A model generated the notes under the pieces. That model ran no database searches, was not told the DNA's origin, and was given only the letters and a program-made list of their open reading frames with translations. This document shows, one piece after another, positions 25,433-37,283 of a DNA stretch of 64,000 nucleotides; position 1 is the stretch's first letter; each line of letters starts with the position of its first letter. The position numbers and the translations under genes were made by a program. Location of the stretch: positions 372,001-436,000 of the forward strand of contig ML133410.1 of the NCBI GenBank assembly GCA_003864495.1, read 5' to 3'. Source of the DNA: Nemopilema nomurai (lineage: Eukaryota; Cnidaria; Scyphozoa; Rhizostomeae; Rhizostomatidae).

Positions 25433-27540
25433 TATCGAAGTCAGCTGTGGTATGAACCCATTGTGTGAACATTTGACTTCTGACGCTGCGCAGCACACCT
25501 CGCGTGCATGTTGCGTGTCTGTGTTGTTGTGATAAACTTGGATAACTCAGTGTGCAGTTGCACCTTCGAATTTGCGATAACGTGTGAAAGCTTTTTCCCC
25601 CGAGGTAGACCAAATGAAAGAGATTTCAGAATAATTCCCTAAAAACTAGCCCTTATTTGATACTACACATTTCAAAACGTATGGCTAAAAAACCCTTCGT
25701 GGGATTTATTCCGAAATAAATACATCTTTCATTTCGAAGAAAGGAAACACTTCCCATACACACTTACTTTAAGAATAAAATCTATAAGAATACTGAGACG
25801 CAAATCTCGAATATTTTTAAGACATTTCACCTTAATCTGAGATTTCTCCGAAAGCAAAACATTCTCACGCTACACATGTATATATATATGTTTTGAAATG
25901 CACTCAGCCGCTCCGTAAGTAATTTATGTTGCAGCAGCACATTAAAGAAAATTTAATATTCTGCCCTGACTTTAAGGCGAATTTAGACCTTGTGTTGGGC
26001 GAGAATACTGCAATGCTTTGAAAAAACATAACATAACATTATGACGTAACAGTAGCTAGTTGCTTGTAGAGCACGAGGCCATGAAGTAGAACGTATCATT
26101 TGTGCGCACATGATTAGACCATTTTTAACAACATAACAAATACTTTAAGAATAACCTTAGACTCAAAATCGAAAATTTGTAAGAATATTGAAACTCGGCA
26201 AAAAGTTAGATATTCTATTAAAAAGGGTTTTCTTTCAAAACTTGAGTCAAATTTCAATACTTCGGAAAAACTAAGTGAATTTATTATCTTTGCATTGTTT
26301 CGGATGGACATTAAATAGCTGGTTTTTTCCTTTTAAAGAGGTGAGAAATTCAAAATCAGTATTTGTGTTATGAGCTACTCTTTCTTGTAACTAACTTTCA
26401 GGAGAGTGATAAGTTTTTTGCCTTTGTCCTTTGGTGATTATCTCCATCAGTCTGAACGCACCCGCGAATAGAATCACAAGCTTTTAGCTGATTTTCTACT
26501 CTCTACCCTATTTTCTACCCATACAAGCTCGTAGGAACCGGGGGCTGGGCGGGGGCTGTACCCCCTCCCCTAATCATGGCCACACTGCAGTATGTTTCCT
26601 TTGTAAGGGGCACTGAATGAGGGGGAATACCTTTATCAGCCCTCCCGTTCAGTATGCGAAACCTTCAAAAAAACATCTTTAACGACACAGTTAGATAATT
26701 GTTTTGGTCTTTTAAAAGTGATTCGTTGCAAAGCTGTGTTCCTTGAAACTGAGCTTCTAATCGAGCTGAACGCTCATTAATTCGGCTCAAATTTGATCAA
26801 GTTGCCGGATCCCTTGAATTGCAGCATTTCTTTCCCAATTTCTTACGATGATTTTTTTGTGAACCAAATTCATGATAAATTTTTATCAATACATTAAGTA
26901 TTTGGTTTACTAGAATAAGAAGTTCGATTTAAGTTCATGAGGACATTCTAAAAAAATTTGTCAGGAAAAAATAAATCCCTCCACCCCCATATTCCCCTTA
27001 AAAACTCAGAAACAGTACAAGCCAATGCAAGTGGATATTGAACCTGCTATTCCCTTCATTAACTATTTAAGGCAAAGAAGCAAATTCGCTCGTTAAAACA
27101 AGATATTAGCAGAAGTCAAACAGTTTGACTTGAAAAAAAGTAAAATTACTTATAAAAACTTTCCACTGGTATGAAAACTAAGCATCAGCCAAGGGTCAAA
27201 TATGTTGTTCTGTTTTATGAATATCTTTGTCAAGGTTGTTGCGATGCAACAATGTTTAGAGTTCAAGTCTTTAGTGAATATTTCCGTGCTACCTAGTAAA
27301 CAGCACTCTTCGCAAGCTAGCTGTTGCTTTGGTGACGAAATGGTGGCTTTATTATTGCTGTTTTCTCCATTATACCGCTATCAATCATATCTAGGAAATT
27401 TTCAACCAACTGAAAAATTAGAATTGTCAGCCTAAACATTTGTCAGACAAAACATTGGTCAGACAAAGCATATCTTTGTCGCTGCCTCCTTGTTTGATGA
27501 CGATACTTAGCGTTATGCTAGAAAGAATTCTGACTTTAGA

Positions 27541-27672
27541 TTACTTTGAAATAGCCTTGAATATGTCAAGAGAGGCTTTCACTATTCGGCTCTCAAAGTA
27601 TGGAACGAAATTCCCATCAAATTCAGGGAGCTCCCTACACTAAGCAAAATCGTAAAGCGATTGAAAAGCTAG
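27541..27672 (+). mobile_element. Relic of a LINE reverse-transcriptase C-terminus
   Basis: An open piece ends at the TAG at 27670-27672. It reads VWNEIPIKFRELPTLSK and then KRLKS. This resembles the WNxLPxxIR...TLxxFKxxLK tail common at the C-terminal end of reverse transcriptases in non-LTR retrotransposons. Just upstream the matching frame changes by one base (SREAFTIRLSK is in the next frame), and stops occur on both sides, so the piece is a decayed fragment. Recognition rests on a short motif only. Confidence 0.45.
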
Positions 27673-29528
27673 TATACGTGCTAAACGCAACATGAAACAC
27701 GACTCCCTGGAGGACCAACTATAAGATAAATGACGGTGCATAATCTAGGTTTAACTGTATTGCTTTTATTCAACTCTTATTTATTACTTAATATAAAAAT
27801 CCTTATTTCGTTTTAAGTGTAAAATAATTGTTGAAGGGCATTTGTGTAAAAAGTTTTAAATGAAGATAAAAAGATTAGATAAATTCACCTGCTAAACAAT
27901 TTGCCTAATCTTTTTGGATAAATATTATCTACATCATTATGAGCAGTTTGAGTATAAAACGGCTATTCCCATTTGAAACTAAATCCGTCTGCAAAAGACC
28001 GCTGTTAAATGAACCGTCGCATTTCAATTTTACGTGTCACTGCTTTCAATGTACAATGCATTCAAGCACTCGGCACAACTCTTATTCCCAGGCAAATTTT
28101 CCACTTTTGGAATGATTCACGATATCCAAAAGAGGAGGCGATGATTCAAATCCCTTTCTGGGAGTATACCATCTTTCGTCTTTTGCTAATATGATACGGG
28201 CCTCTACGAATCACGCGGCGTATTTGCAAAACAACAACAGAACCTAGCTGACTGCAAATCTGGGAGTAGCCTCCAAAGCTCAAGTTACAAAAGGGATGTA
28301 CTGCTTTCTCCTACGCTTTATTTTAAGATAATTTCTTTACAATCATCACGATGTTAAAATTTAATCGTTTTAAAAAATCAGCGGCAAGTTTCGAGACAGT
28401 TTCTATAAGACATTGTTTCTAAAACGTGTTAGAGCAACCAACCTGCGGGAACATTGTCTTGGTTGCTCAAACATCATGTGTTGAATAACCTTCGAATAAG
28501 AACGAAGTCATCTACGTAGTATTCTATGTAATAAGCATGGGTTCAGCGCATTGAAGCTTCGGCTTAAACAACACACTAACGGAAAAACAATAGGCACATA
28601 CAAGCCCAACGTAAGAGACCCTAGTAAGAGAATTTGATGATCTTGTATGCCTCTTTAAATTCCTTATTTCAGACTCCTTTCCTTCTGTTTTGATAGTTCC
28701 ATTCAGTTTATCCTTTGAATACTTTAATGCAATTGTGCTTACGTAGCAAGAATTCTAAGCCTACCAACATCCTTTTACAGAATTTTTCGCAAACCTAATT
28801 TGATACGTGCTGTTTCCTGCAGGTATTGAAAAAGTTTTGGGATGTGACATTCATCACATAACAACTTTTCCGTCACTGGGAAATGAATGGCATTTGCTGC
28901 AAGTTCAATAACTTTGTATTTTGACGTTTTGAGGATACAGCTGCCGTTGCAGACTCTGGTCTCAAAATTAAACAATAATAAAAGGATCTAAAGTATTCTC
29001 TTACATATAGACTAAATGTGTGCAATGGTCAAAGTCTTGGTTGCATAGCGTAGCTAGCCACCTCTCAGTATCGTCATAAGAAGGCAGCGTTACACAAACT
29101 ACTTATAGATTGATGCAAATGTTATTTTTCCTTTCTTCTTGACTAAGGCCGGTTTGAAATGTCAGTGGTAGTCGTAAAGGACTTTCTTGAAGCAGGACTC
29201 TGTAAGAATAGAAATAGATTCCTTTCTGGGTTGTTTCTATGATAGAAAATGACATGTTGCAAAGAATTTGCTAAGCATTTACATACAATTTGTTGAAGTG
29301 AATGCCAGTAATAACAGCTGTTTGCTTGCCAATCAGAAAGAATGAGACCCTGTTTGTTTGTTTGAAAAACTGACCAAACACTATACCGCTTTAATTGGTG
29401 CCTGCACTTTGCTTGAAACAGGTACGCAGGCAATGACTAAAGGCAGTCAGCACACACTATTTGGCGTAGAAGCAGAGCGGTTCGCTGCTAAAGGGATGTC
29501 TGTTTAAAGAAGGTCCCTGATGACTTAC

Positions 29529-29646
29529 TGGTAGTGGTGTTGACAAAACACGTCAAGACAGGATTCCACACGAAGAAACCAGTGCATTTCTCTACGAAGG
29601 CCAGCGCTCTTAACTTGGGAACTCCACAGAACATGGCAATTGTAAC
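29529..29646 (-). other. Exon-like segment with consensus splice sites, unknown
   Basis: On the minus strand an acceptor ending TTGTTAG precedes 29646 and a consensus donor GTAAGT follows 29529. One frame through the 118 bp is open and codes a Cys-containing piece with TGFFVWNPVLTCF; an ATG lies four codons in. A second candidate, 30168-30111, has acceptor ...AACAG and donor GTAAGC. No protein family is recognised. The segments could be exons of an unannotated gene or of a spliced non-coding RNA, or chance. Confidence 0.2.
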
Positions 29647-32600
29647 CTAACAAGATTACAGGATATCTGTCTGACTTTGCTTGTATTGATCAAAGGGCGT
29701 TAATAGAACAGGTGAAATTGCGTCAGTTGTCAGGCTGATTTATCTGCTTAGAGTTAACCACTGATCAACCGAGAGGAACATCTCGATAATTTCAATACAT
29801 TTCAGTTATTATCTGTGCTGCAAAAGCCAGCTTCGATAGTCTAAAGATCGATTCAAGCTTGATTTTGGATTTATATCTACAAATCCGTTTGATATACAGT
29901 TCTTACAATTAGATAATGGATTGAAATTCTACTTGAATGCAGAAGACAGCAATGGAAGATCAGATTTACGTAGAGACTGTATATGCAGCCTGAAACGCTG
30001 TTTACGCGACCGAACACATGGAGCTATATGACTAGAAAGGAGAACAAAGGCATTGTGTCAACACTAGATTTTCATCTTCCAAGGCGTTGTGGGAGGCAGA
30101 TCAGGCTTACCTGTCCATAGAACAGTGGCGAAGAAGCTTCGTGGTTTGGACAAACAGATAACCGTTAACTGTTTTGATTTCAGAACACAGAAGAAGAAAT
30201 TTAAAAGGTATTCCTTATTTGTTCACCGGCATTGAAATGCTGTCTTAAAGTTGGTTGAAGGAATGTTTTTTTATAACGAAGTAGAGGCGCTGTGATGCAA
30301 TATAAAGCGAAGAAGTTTCTATTGCGGTTAATTTCGTCTGACCTTGGCCTTGTTTGAAAGGAATTACAGGCAGCAGACTTCGTGAAGCAAAATGCTTTGG
30401 CATAAAACGAGGTTCTACAATTCGGCGTTTGAGTAGACTCAAGAGCACCAAGTAAAGAATAGTCGGCTACCTTTAATCCATTAGCCTACTAGTAAAAAGC
30501 AGGCGTAGATCTGTGGTCTTTGTAATTGCCCGTAAGCTCCTGTTCAGCTGCTAATTGTTTCAGACTTTACAGGCAAACAGAGCCTGTTAGATTTCGCTGC
30601 CTATTCAAATTATTGCCTTCCAGTGAATTTGATTTCGTGCAGAACGGTCAGCAGCAAAGGTCTAAACCAAGTTATATTATCACCTTAACCAAGACTGTGA
30701 GACTTGCATTTTCGTTTGAGACGCTAAATATTTAACACAACAGAATACAACTGGCAACTTTTAATCATGTATAAATTCTTGGACAAACGCTTCATACCAG
30801 CATGTCTTTATATGGCTAAGGTCAAAGACGAAGTAAGAAGGATAATCATGCTAAATACTTGACAGCTTTTAGTGCACTTTAAAGGACATTTTAGGACATT
30901 TCAGTCACGTTGATAAGTTCTTTTCAGCAGTATTGTCAAACCTTTCCAAAACTGTTCTGCTGTTCCATTCAAACCAGTTAGAAAAGTGAATTGAGGGACA
31001 TTGACTAGACATTGACTAGAGAGAATTATTCATTAAAAAAATCATAATACTATCAAGAGTACAGGATCGTCCTTTCCTTTACGAGTCACATCTTTCAACT
31101 AGATTACCTAAGTTGCAGATATTCCCAAAAACCTTAAAACAATTTCGTAGACAGTGTCACATTTTACCCGTTTTGTAAAGCTTGGGTGACCATCTTAAGT
31201 TGCTGGCGGTGACCATTTTAAAAGGGAGCTATTAAATGTAAATATCCAACAACAGAGTTACTTTTTGATGTTGCATCGCGCTTATCAAACCAATTCTGCC
31301 ATTTTACAGAACTCTCTTTTATATTGGCACCCGAAACCTCAAAGAGAGCGTTGCGTCGCAGTTTCTGAATGTGAAGAGAAGATACATCCTCGTTCGTCGA
31401 GTTGTCTCCCTGGATAAATTTTAGACACCATCAAGTTATCACTTAGTGTAGAAAACTTGCAGTGTGCAGGGTGATCAAAAGACGAATTGGTGAATGAATA
31501 AGCGAGCAAGTGGGTAAGCAATAAGAGAAAGTAAGAACATTATTTGATTGGTAAGGAAGGCGAATGCCGGTAATAATGAATTGCGAATGAATGAAGTAAG
31601 TTGGAGGGATAAACTTGTTATCAGTGAGTCACGTATTAGACTCTCAACTACATATGCTCTGGTTAATACAAATTGATCCTTTTATCGCTCGTATCACAAA
31701 TCTGATTGACTTATTTCTGAAGTAAGACTTTGACAAAGTATAGATATTCTTGAAGAATCTTTGTGGTTTCCAAGTGCCTTGAGAGACTGGGGCCAGCCAT
31801 GTACCCATACTATCAGAGGTGCCTGAGTATAGTTTTATGTCAAGTAGGATTTCTCTTGGTCAACAAAAATCTCTGCCCCAATCTTTGGACGCAATGAGGA
31901 TTGTAAATTCGGCGACTTCACTAGGTTTTGAAGCTATGATATTTCGAATTGCTTTTTATACTGAGCAAATCTGTTAAACTGCCCAAACTTGTCCATATTC
32001 TGCGAAACACTATACTGGCTATGTTAATCTGCCCTATCGTTGCAGTATTTGTTTTAGGCGGGTATCGTCGCTTGCTTCAAAGGCACTTTAGCAGGTGTCA
32101 AGAATAGTGAAGTCGTGCTTTATTTTACAACGAATTTCAGCTCAAATCATCAAATGTTGATAGCCTCCCATCTATTGAAAGTACAAATTTCCTTGTTTTG
32201 ACTGCTGCCCAACTGAAGAAACTTTTATGTGAAGTCATGCAGTTATTAGCATTCTCGGCGAGATGCTGACTCAGAAAAGGCTTTGTCAAGTATTGTTAAG
32301 GCATAACAATTCACGCCCTCGCCATTAGATTGTTGCACTTTCTTTGCCAAATGAATATTGTTGTTTATCAAGGCTGAAGCAACGAGCAACCAGCGAGCCT
32401 GATATATTGGACTTATGTGCGGCTGGAAGTGTGATTTACTTCGAGAAATTCAATTGGAGTGTTTTGAAACTATGCTACCATGCAACTTTCAACATAAGTT
32501 GATGATTAGCACCATTTCATGTTACACTGTTTGATCAATATGTATTTATTTGTAGGCTTCGCGGTGGAGCTACTGAAGTTTAACTGAGTCAACATACCAT

Positions 32601-32878
32601 GATTACAGAAGGCGGTTGGAGTAGAAAGTTAAATTGGTGTTGCAGTTTAAGGGAAATCGCATTTAGATGAACACGTTGATGGTGGGCAATCGACCGATTC
32701 TAGAATCACAGCCAGCTTGTAGAATCTCCTTAGTCCACGCGGCTAGAGAAGTGGTTTTGAAGAAAGTTAGAGTTGCATTTGCTTACATCAGGTGATATTT
32801 GGCTCACGAAGGGTCTATGATTGTGTATTTACGGTCCTTGCTGGTTCATTAATTGTAAATAGCAGTGCATGAAGAGCC

Positions 32879-33868
32879 ATGGATTCTTCATGCAATAACG
32901 TGTTTTCAGCCAAAGGACTGCTCACGTATTACCAAGTGATCGTCATCATCACTTTAAACGTCATCATCATGCTACTAGTCTGTGTAACTAACTTGATGGT
33001 CATCGTCAGTCTTGTAGCCACGAAGCAATTAGAATCGAAGATCAACCGCATGTTTCTCGCGCTTAGCATTTGCGACGTCTGCGTGGCAGTCGTCGTTCAA
33101 CCCGCGGTTGCTGTGTTGTTCGTCGTGCGACGTGATCAGGTACTGTGTGATGCTGAACTGACCATACAAGGCCTAGCCTTATTCTTCCCGCGCTGTTCCG
33201 CGTTTTTCATCGTTGCCATCGGCGTCGAGCGCCTGTTGAGCGTCAAGTCGACAAATATACCAAGGAGTTCCAGTCACATCTCCTACAAGCGGCCTTACCT
33301 GCTCTTGTCCCTCGGCTTTCTGTCATCACTAGCATTGGCAGGTTGTGTCACGGCTTCTTCTATTTACGGGTTCTACTACGTGGCGCAGTTCATTATACTG
33401 GTTATTGATTTCTTTGCTCTGGTCACCGTCTATTCCGCGTACATCGAAATGTACCGCTCCGTTATGAACCACGTCAAAGACACTGCGGTACTACGGCAAA
33501 ACAACGCAAACAATTCCGCCACGTACGCTACGGAAATGGTGAAGGCGGTCATGATAATCATATTTTTCTTATTCCTCAGTTACATTCCGTACATCACTGG
33601 CGGAGTGATAATCTCCCACAAGACTCTAATGCGCGGTGAGGCACTTGATGGCACATCCGGCTTCATCATTTACTTCACCAACAATCTCGTGTATCTGAAC
33701 TCATTCTTCAATCCAGTGATTGTTCTGTACAAAAACAAAAGACTGTATCGGTATATCAAGGAAAAGCTCTTTTGGTCAACAGACAGCTTTACCCCAAACA
33801 CAAGCAAGCCGAAACTTGACAGTGTCTTCAAGCCAGTCAGCATCATTGACGTCACTCCGAAAATTTGA
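32879..33868 (+). CDS. Class A (rhodopsin-like) G-protein-coupled receptor, 329 aa
   Basis: Intronless seven-helix plasma-membrane receptor; ligand unknown. The ATG at 32879 follows GAAGAGCC and leaves a short ~16-residue outside tail. Helix 1 spans about 17-46 (TNLMV, Asn38); helix 2 56-83 (LALSICD, Asp66 at the 2.50 site); Cys90 precedes helix 3 (94-120), which ends in ERL (117-119) in place of DRY; helix 4 lies about 140-158, helix 5 168-192, helix 6 219-245 with Pro237 but Tyr235 where Trp is usual, and helix 7 260-284 with NPVIV in place of NPxxY. A basic helix 8 follows (KNKRLYRYIKEK). The loop between helices 4 and 5 is very short and lacks the usual Cys, and helix 5 has no Pro. These traits are shared with melanocortin, cannabinoid and lysophospholipid (MECA) receptors and with many cnidarian orphans. 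It is complete, and more GC-rich than its flanks. The placement as MECA-like is inference. Confidence 0.93.
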   Translation: MDSSCNNVFSAKGLLTYYQVIVIITLNVIIMLLVCVTNLMVIVSLVATKQLESKINRMFLALSICDVCVAVVVQPAVAVLFVVRRDQVLCDAELTIQGLALFFPRCSAFFIVAIGVERLLSVKSTNIPRSSSHISYKRPYLLLSLGFLSSLALAGCVTASSIYGFYYVAQFIILVIDFFALVTVYSAYIEMYRSVMNHVKDTAVLRQNNANNSATYATEMVKAVMIIIFFLFLSYIPYITGGVIISHKTLMRGEALDGTSGFIIYFTNNLVYLNSFFNPVIVLYKNKRLYRYIKEKLFWSTDSFTPNTSKPKLDSVFKPVSIIDVTPKI

Positions 33869-34317
33869 CGTCATAACGTCAAGGAAAACAAATTCACTGT
33901 ATCCTATTAAAAGCATGATGGAAATTCTTATGCCGCACTTAAAAAGCGCCATGGAGCTTGTGTCTTACTGATACAAGGCCCCTGTTATTATGAAATGTAT
34001 AAAAGCAGGCTACTATCAAAATAACAAATTGCTAGGGAAGGATGTATTTCAAGAATATTTTTTGGTAGCAATTGCGTTCCGACTAAGGATAATTTGTGTT
34101 TAAATCAACAGAATAACTTCAATGCGCTTGCTACTGGTTTTATTTTCGACTTGCGTCTATCCAAGTTCAGCCTATTTTCATTGTACGTCTGACGGTCATT
34201 TGAAGCCATTAAAATTTCATGAATGTAGCAAAAATCTTTGAAGCAAGGAAAGGACCAGATTAGTCCACTATATAACTTTTCTATCATGGCTGCCTGACTT
34301 TTAAAGTGATGACGTCA
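33847..34317. promoter_or_regulatory. Three perfect palindromic CRE sites (TGACGTCA)
   Basis: TGACGTCA occurs at 33847-33854, 33866-33873 and 34310-34317. The second overlaps the GPCR stop codon, and an extra half-site ACGTCA-like piece follows it. CRE palindromes bind CREB/ATF bZIP factors in animals. Their place at the 3' end of the gene is unusual for a promoter. They may serve an enhancer or be coincidence. Confidence 0.35.
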
Positions 34318-34375
34318 TTTCAAGTTCTCATTGAGAATCCAATATCCACACATTAGCTCAGTTGACAACAGTCAT

Positions 34376-34381
34376 AATAAA
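34376..34381 (+). terminator. Candidate poly(A) signal of the GPCR gene
   Basis: AATAAA about 510 bp after the GPCR stop codon. It is the first canonical plus-strand hexamer I noticed downstream. This is a consensus match only. Confidence 0.4.
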
Positions 34382-35436
34382 CTGAGAGAATAGTTGCCTT
34401 TTCATAGTCATAATCGACGCGTTGGTCCTTATTAAAATCACCTTTTGTGATTTGCAGCAAAGCTTCCGTTATTGATGCTCCGTTTATGTCGTTTATACTG
34501 TTGATGTGGAAAGGTCTAAGTCCACTTTAGAATCTGTTATTAAGCGGGTGAATTTATGCTAGTTCAAATAGGCGCTATACCATTTCGCATCTGCTATTGA
34601 CTCAATGCACATTCTGCAAGGAGGGAAGCAAACAAATCTTTACATTCCATAAACAAACAGGTATGAAACTTGCACGAATTTACAATACATCAAATGTGTT
34701 TTCAAGTGCATTCTGACCTAGAAATGCTTTTCAAGGCTTTCTCCAAATGAATGTTAAGTTTGTTTTCACATCTAAAAGCACGATGTGATGTTTTGTTCGA
34801 AAAGGACCGTTTTATGCAACAGCCGAAATGTTCTTCTTGAAAACCTAAAATGGAAAGGCAAGGGATCGTTTGGGGGATGGAAAGGTAGAATCAAGTATGA
34901 CACTTTCTTTTTGCAGCTGAATAAATGTTTTGTTAGATATTCGGAGGATGGAGGCCAAAACTGAGTTAGAAAGTTGTGATGTACTAAGCAAGTACCTAGT
35001 ACTGACGATTCAATTTGAAATAGGCTTTTTATTGAAATGAAAATAAAACTAGCAGGGTTAGGCGCAACAACCAATTAAGGATATCACCATAGCAATAAAA
35101 CATCGGATATTTTTTCAGTGGCAACATATTACAGAAGTTGATCTTTTATATTATTGTCATAATACCACGTGCCAATAAGCAATGCATGTGTCTCCTATTA
35201 AGCTCATTGCAGTATTTGCACTAATTTGCTATTGAAGCTGAAAGATTTATAAAGAACGCTGAAAATATTGGATCTTTCCATTTTGTTAATGCTATCACAT
35301 ACCATGTTTGATTTTCAAATTAGTTAAGGTTTTTAGGATTAACTAAAATTTGCAGAAGTAGACGCATGTTTTACTTCTTATAGCACCGTACGTTGCACGT
35401 GCTCTCACTAAGCGAACAACAAATGATTACTTGCAG

Positions 35437-35610
35437 CCTGGGCTAATGAGCCTCATTTTTAAATTACGTTTAAAATTTGTACGACGTTGCTTTGCCCAAG
35501 GGCCAGCTGTTGTAGAATGCTCCTTCGCAGTGATACGAATTGCTTCCTTGGATGAAGACTTGAAGCACGCTAGACGACTATTGATGCGGCTAAGAAGGTT
35601 TAATTTGAAT
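35437..35610 (+). other. Orphan exon-like open segment of 58 codons
   Basis: Bounded by a good acceptor (ATTACTTGCAG) and a consensus donor (GTATGT), with an exact 174-bp phase 0-0 length and no stop in frame. It codes a basic, amphipathic stretch containing FAQGPAVVECSF and LDEDLKHARRLLMRL. I do not recognise the family. It lies 1.6 kb after the GPCR and 1.7 kb before the sorting nexin start. The reverse strand is also open here, which weakens the case. Confidence 0.25.
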
Positions 35611-37283
35611 GTATGTTTAATACTAATTGAAGTCGGGGTTGTTCTAGCCATGACATTTGATGTAAAATATCGTACGCATCAATAAAAATTGGTGTAAAAT
35701 TGGTTTACATACATTTGTAAAACTGTCATAAATTTGTACTCTGGCATCAATTGTGCAACTGTAGGGAATTACCATCAAGCATGCAATACTTTGATCCACA
35801 AAGTTTTTTACCCATGAACAAACCAGATTCTTCTTTCATCATTTAATTCATTTGCAGCCAATAACGTGCTAGTGCACACACCCGAAACCCCTTTTAAGGT
35901 TCTGCTGATCTCAATGTAAAAAAGATAAAAAACATGAACAACCGTCAAATTTATCACAAAATAGGGAAGATGCAGATTAATTTGAGCACCAATGACTTGT
36001 TGCCAGAGGTTTGGCGTTTCAAAACGCTGCTTTTCTAACTTCTTCCCTTTTGCGGTGTTGACTGACCAATTAAACTTCCAATGAAATTATTGTAACATGA
36101 AACAGAAATTTTAGTATGCCTTTATAATCCAGCAAGGTAATGCGATCCAACCATGGTGCAAAAACATTTTGATTTTAAAGTTTGTCTCGTTCAAGCGTTT
36201 TTCACGCCCAAGAAACAAAAGTATAGAGTACCTTTTGTCAAATTTTGCACGCAACCAATTAAGTTTGGTTTTATTCGCGACATCATTTGTTTGCTTGGAC
36301 TCGACAGATATATAGGCACATCCTCAAAGTAATTTTCTTTTCCCTGAATTAGAAGAAAGTTAACTAGCAACTGAAACTTGTTTCTTTAAGGCAGTTAGAA
36401 TAGAGCTTATACTTGTAGATTTCCCAAGGAGGCAGTCTTGCTGTGTGATTTTACTTAAATAATAGAGTATGTCCTAGTAACAGAAGAATAGGAGCTCTCC
36501 ACCATCATAAATCAAGGAAGGTATGTTCTTATTGTTTGCTTGTCTATAAGCATGGGCGCCTATGTTGACGTGCCCTCATTGCAAAGGCAGTTGTCACAAC
36601 CGCCCACAACAAGTAATAAGTACAAAGTTGTTCGTGAAAATTGCTATTTTGTTTGCTAAGCTGCTACAGAGAAAATTTTTCGCATCAATGTTTAAACTAC
36701 TCTTTACCTATCGCTTGCTTTTTATGAATATTTACTTACGAAAGCCTGGTCTGACTATATAAATTCGTAAGGAGCCTCTGTGCCTAAGTTAACTGCAAAT
36801 GCAACGTCTATTGTTTGGAGCCACAGCTCAATACTAATGTTGTACAAGGCCCAGGTTGTTTGTATTCTTCAGTTTGTCTTCGGAGGAAGTTTTTTGATAC
36901 CGTCAGTCTCTAATACCGTTCATTGCAGAGTTGCGTTTACTGCATGAAATAAAGGCAAATATAAGAGATATCTACTGAAAATAATAGTTAGTAGCTAAAG
37001 TTAGTAATTGACTAGAAAGCTGCACATGGTAATAAAGGGGACAAGGCAGAAGAAATAGCACACAACTTTGTTTTGGTTGCTCCTAAAACTCTGATCTCAC
37101 TTTGAAACGTCCTCGTTTTGGCTGCCAGACTTCGCTCCTCGCTGGCAATTTTCGCCCACCCTCTTTTGCAGTCCATTGTTGTTTATTGCGGACTGCAAAG
37201 AGAATTTTGTATAGGGGAATTTGAATTTTGTCCAGAAGAAAGGATAGTAGGCATCCTCTTACTTCAAATCATATTTATTAAAA

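Larger units (their letters stand above)
25433..32878. other. Long intergenic region upstream of UROD and the GPCR
   Basis: About 7.4 kb between the divergent UROD and GPCR starts. It should hold the promoters of both. A LINE-like relic lies at 27541-27672. Exon-like minus-strand segments lie near 28776-28970, 29529-29646 and 30111-30168. A short GC-rich patch with GGGGGCTG and CCCCCTCCC near 26540-26570 may be part of a repeat. I see no complete gene, tRNA or rRNA. Confidence 0.55.
33869..37283. other. Intergenic region between the GPCR and the sorting nexin
   Basis: Holds the GPCR 3' UTR (poly(A) candidate at 34376) and the promoter and 5' UTR of the sorting-nexin gene. One exon-like segment at 35437-35610 is listed separately. 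The remaining sequence is AT-rich with no recognised gene or repeat. Confidence 0.55.

Noticed and set aside
25128..25532. Plus-strand open frame of 134 codons
   Set aside because: It is antisense to the first UROD exon, whose frame is confirmed by family motifs.
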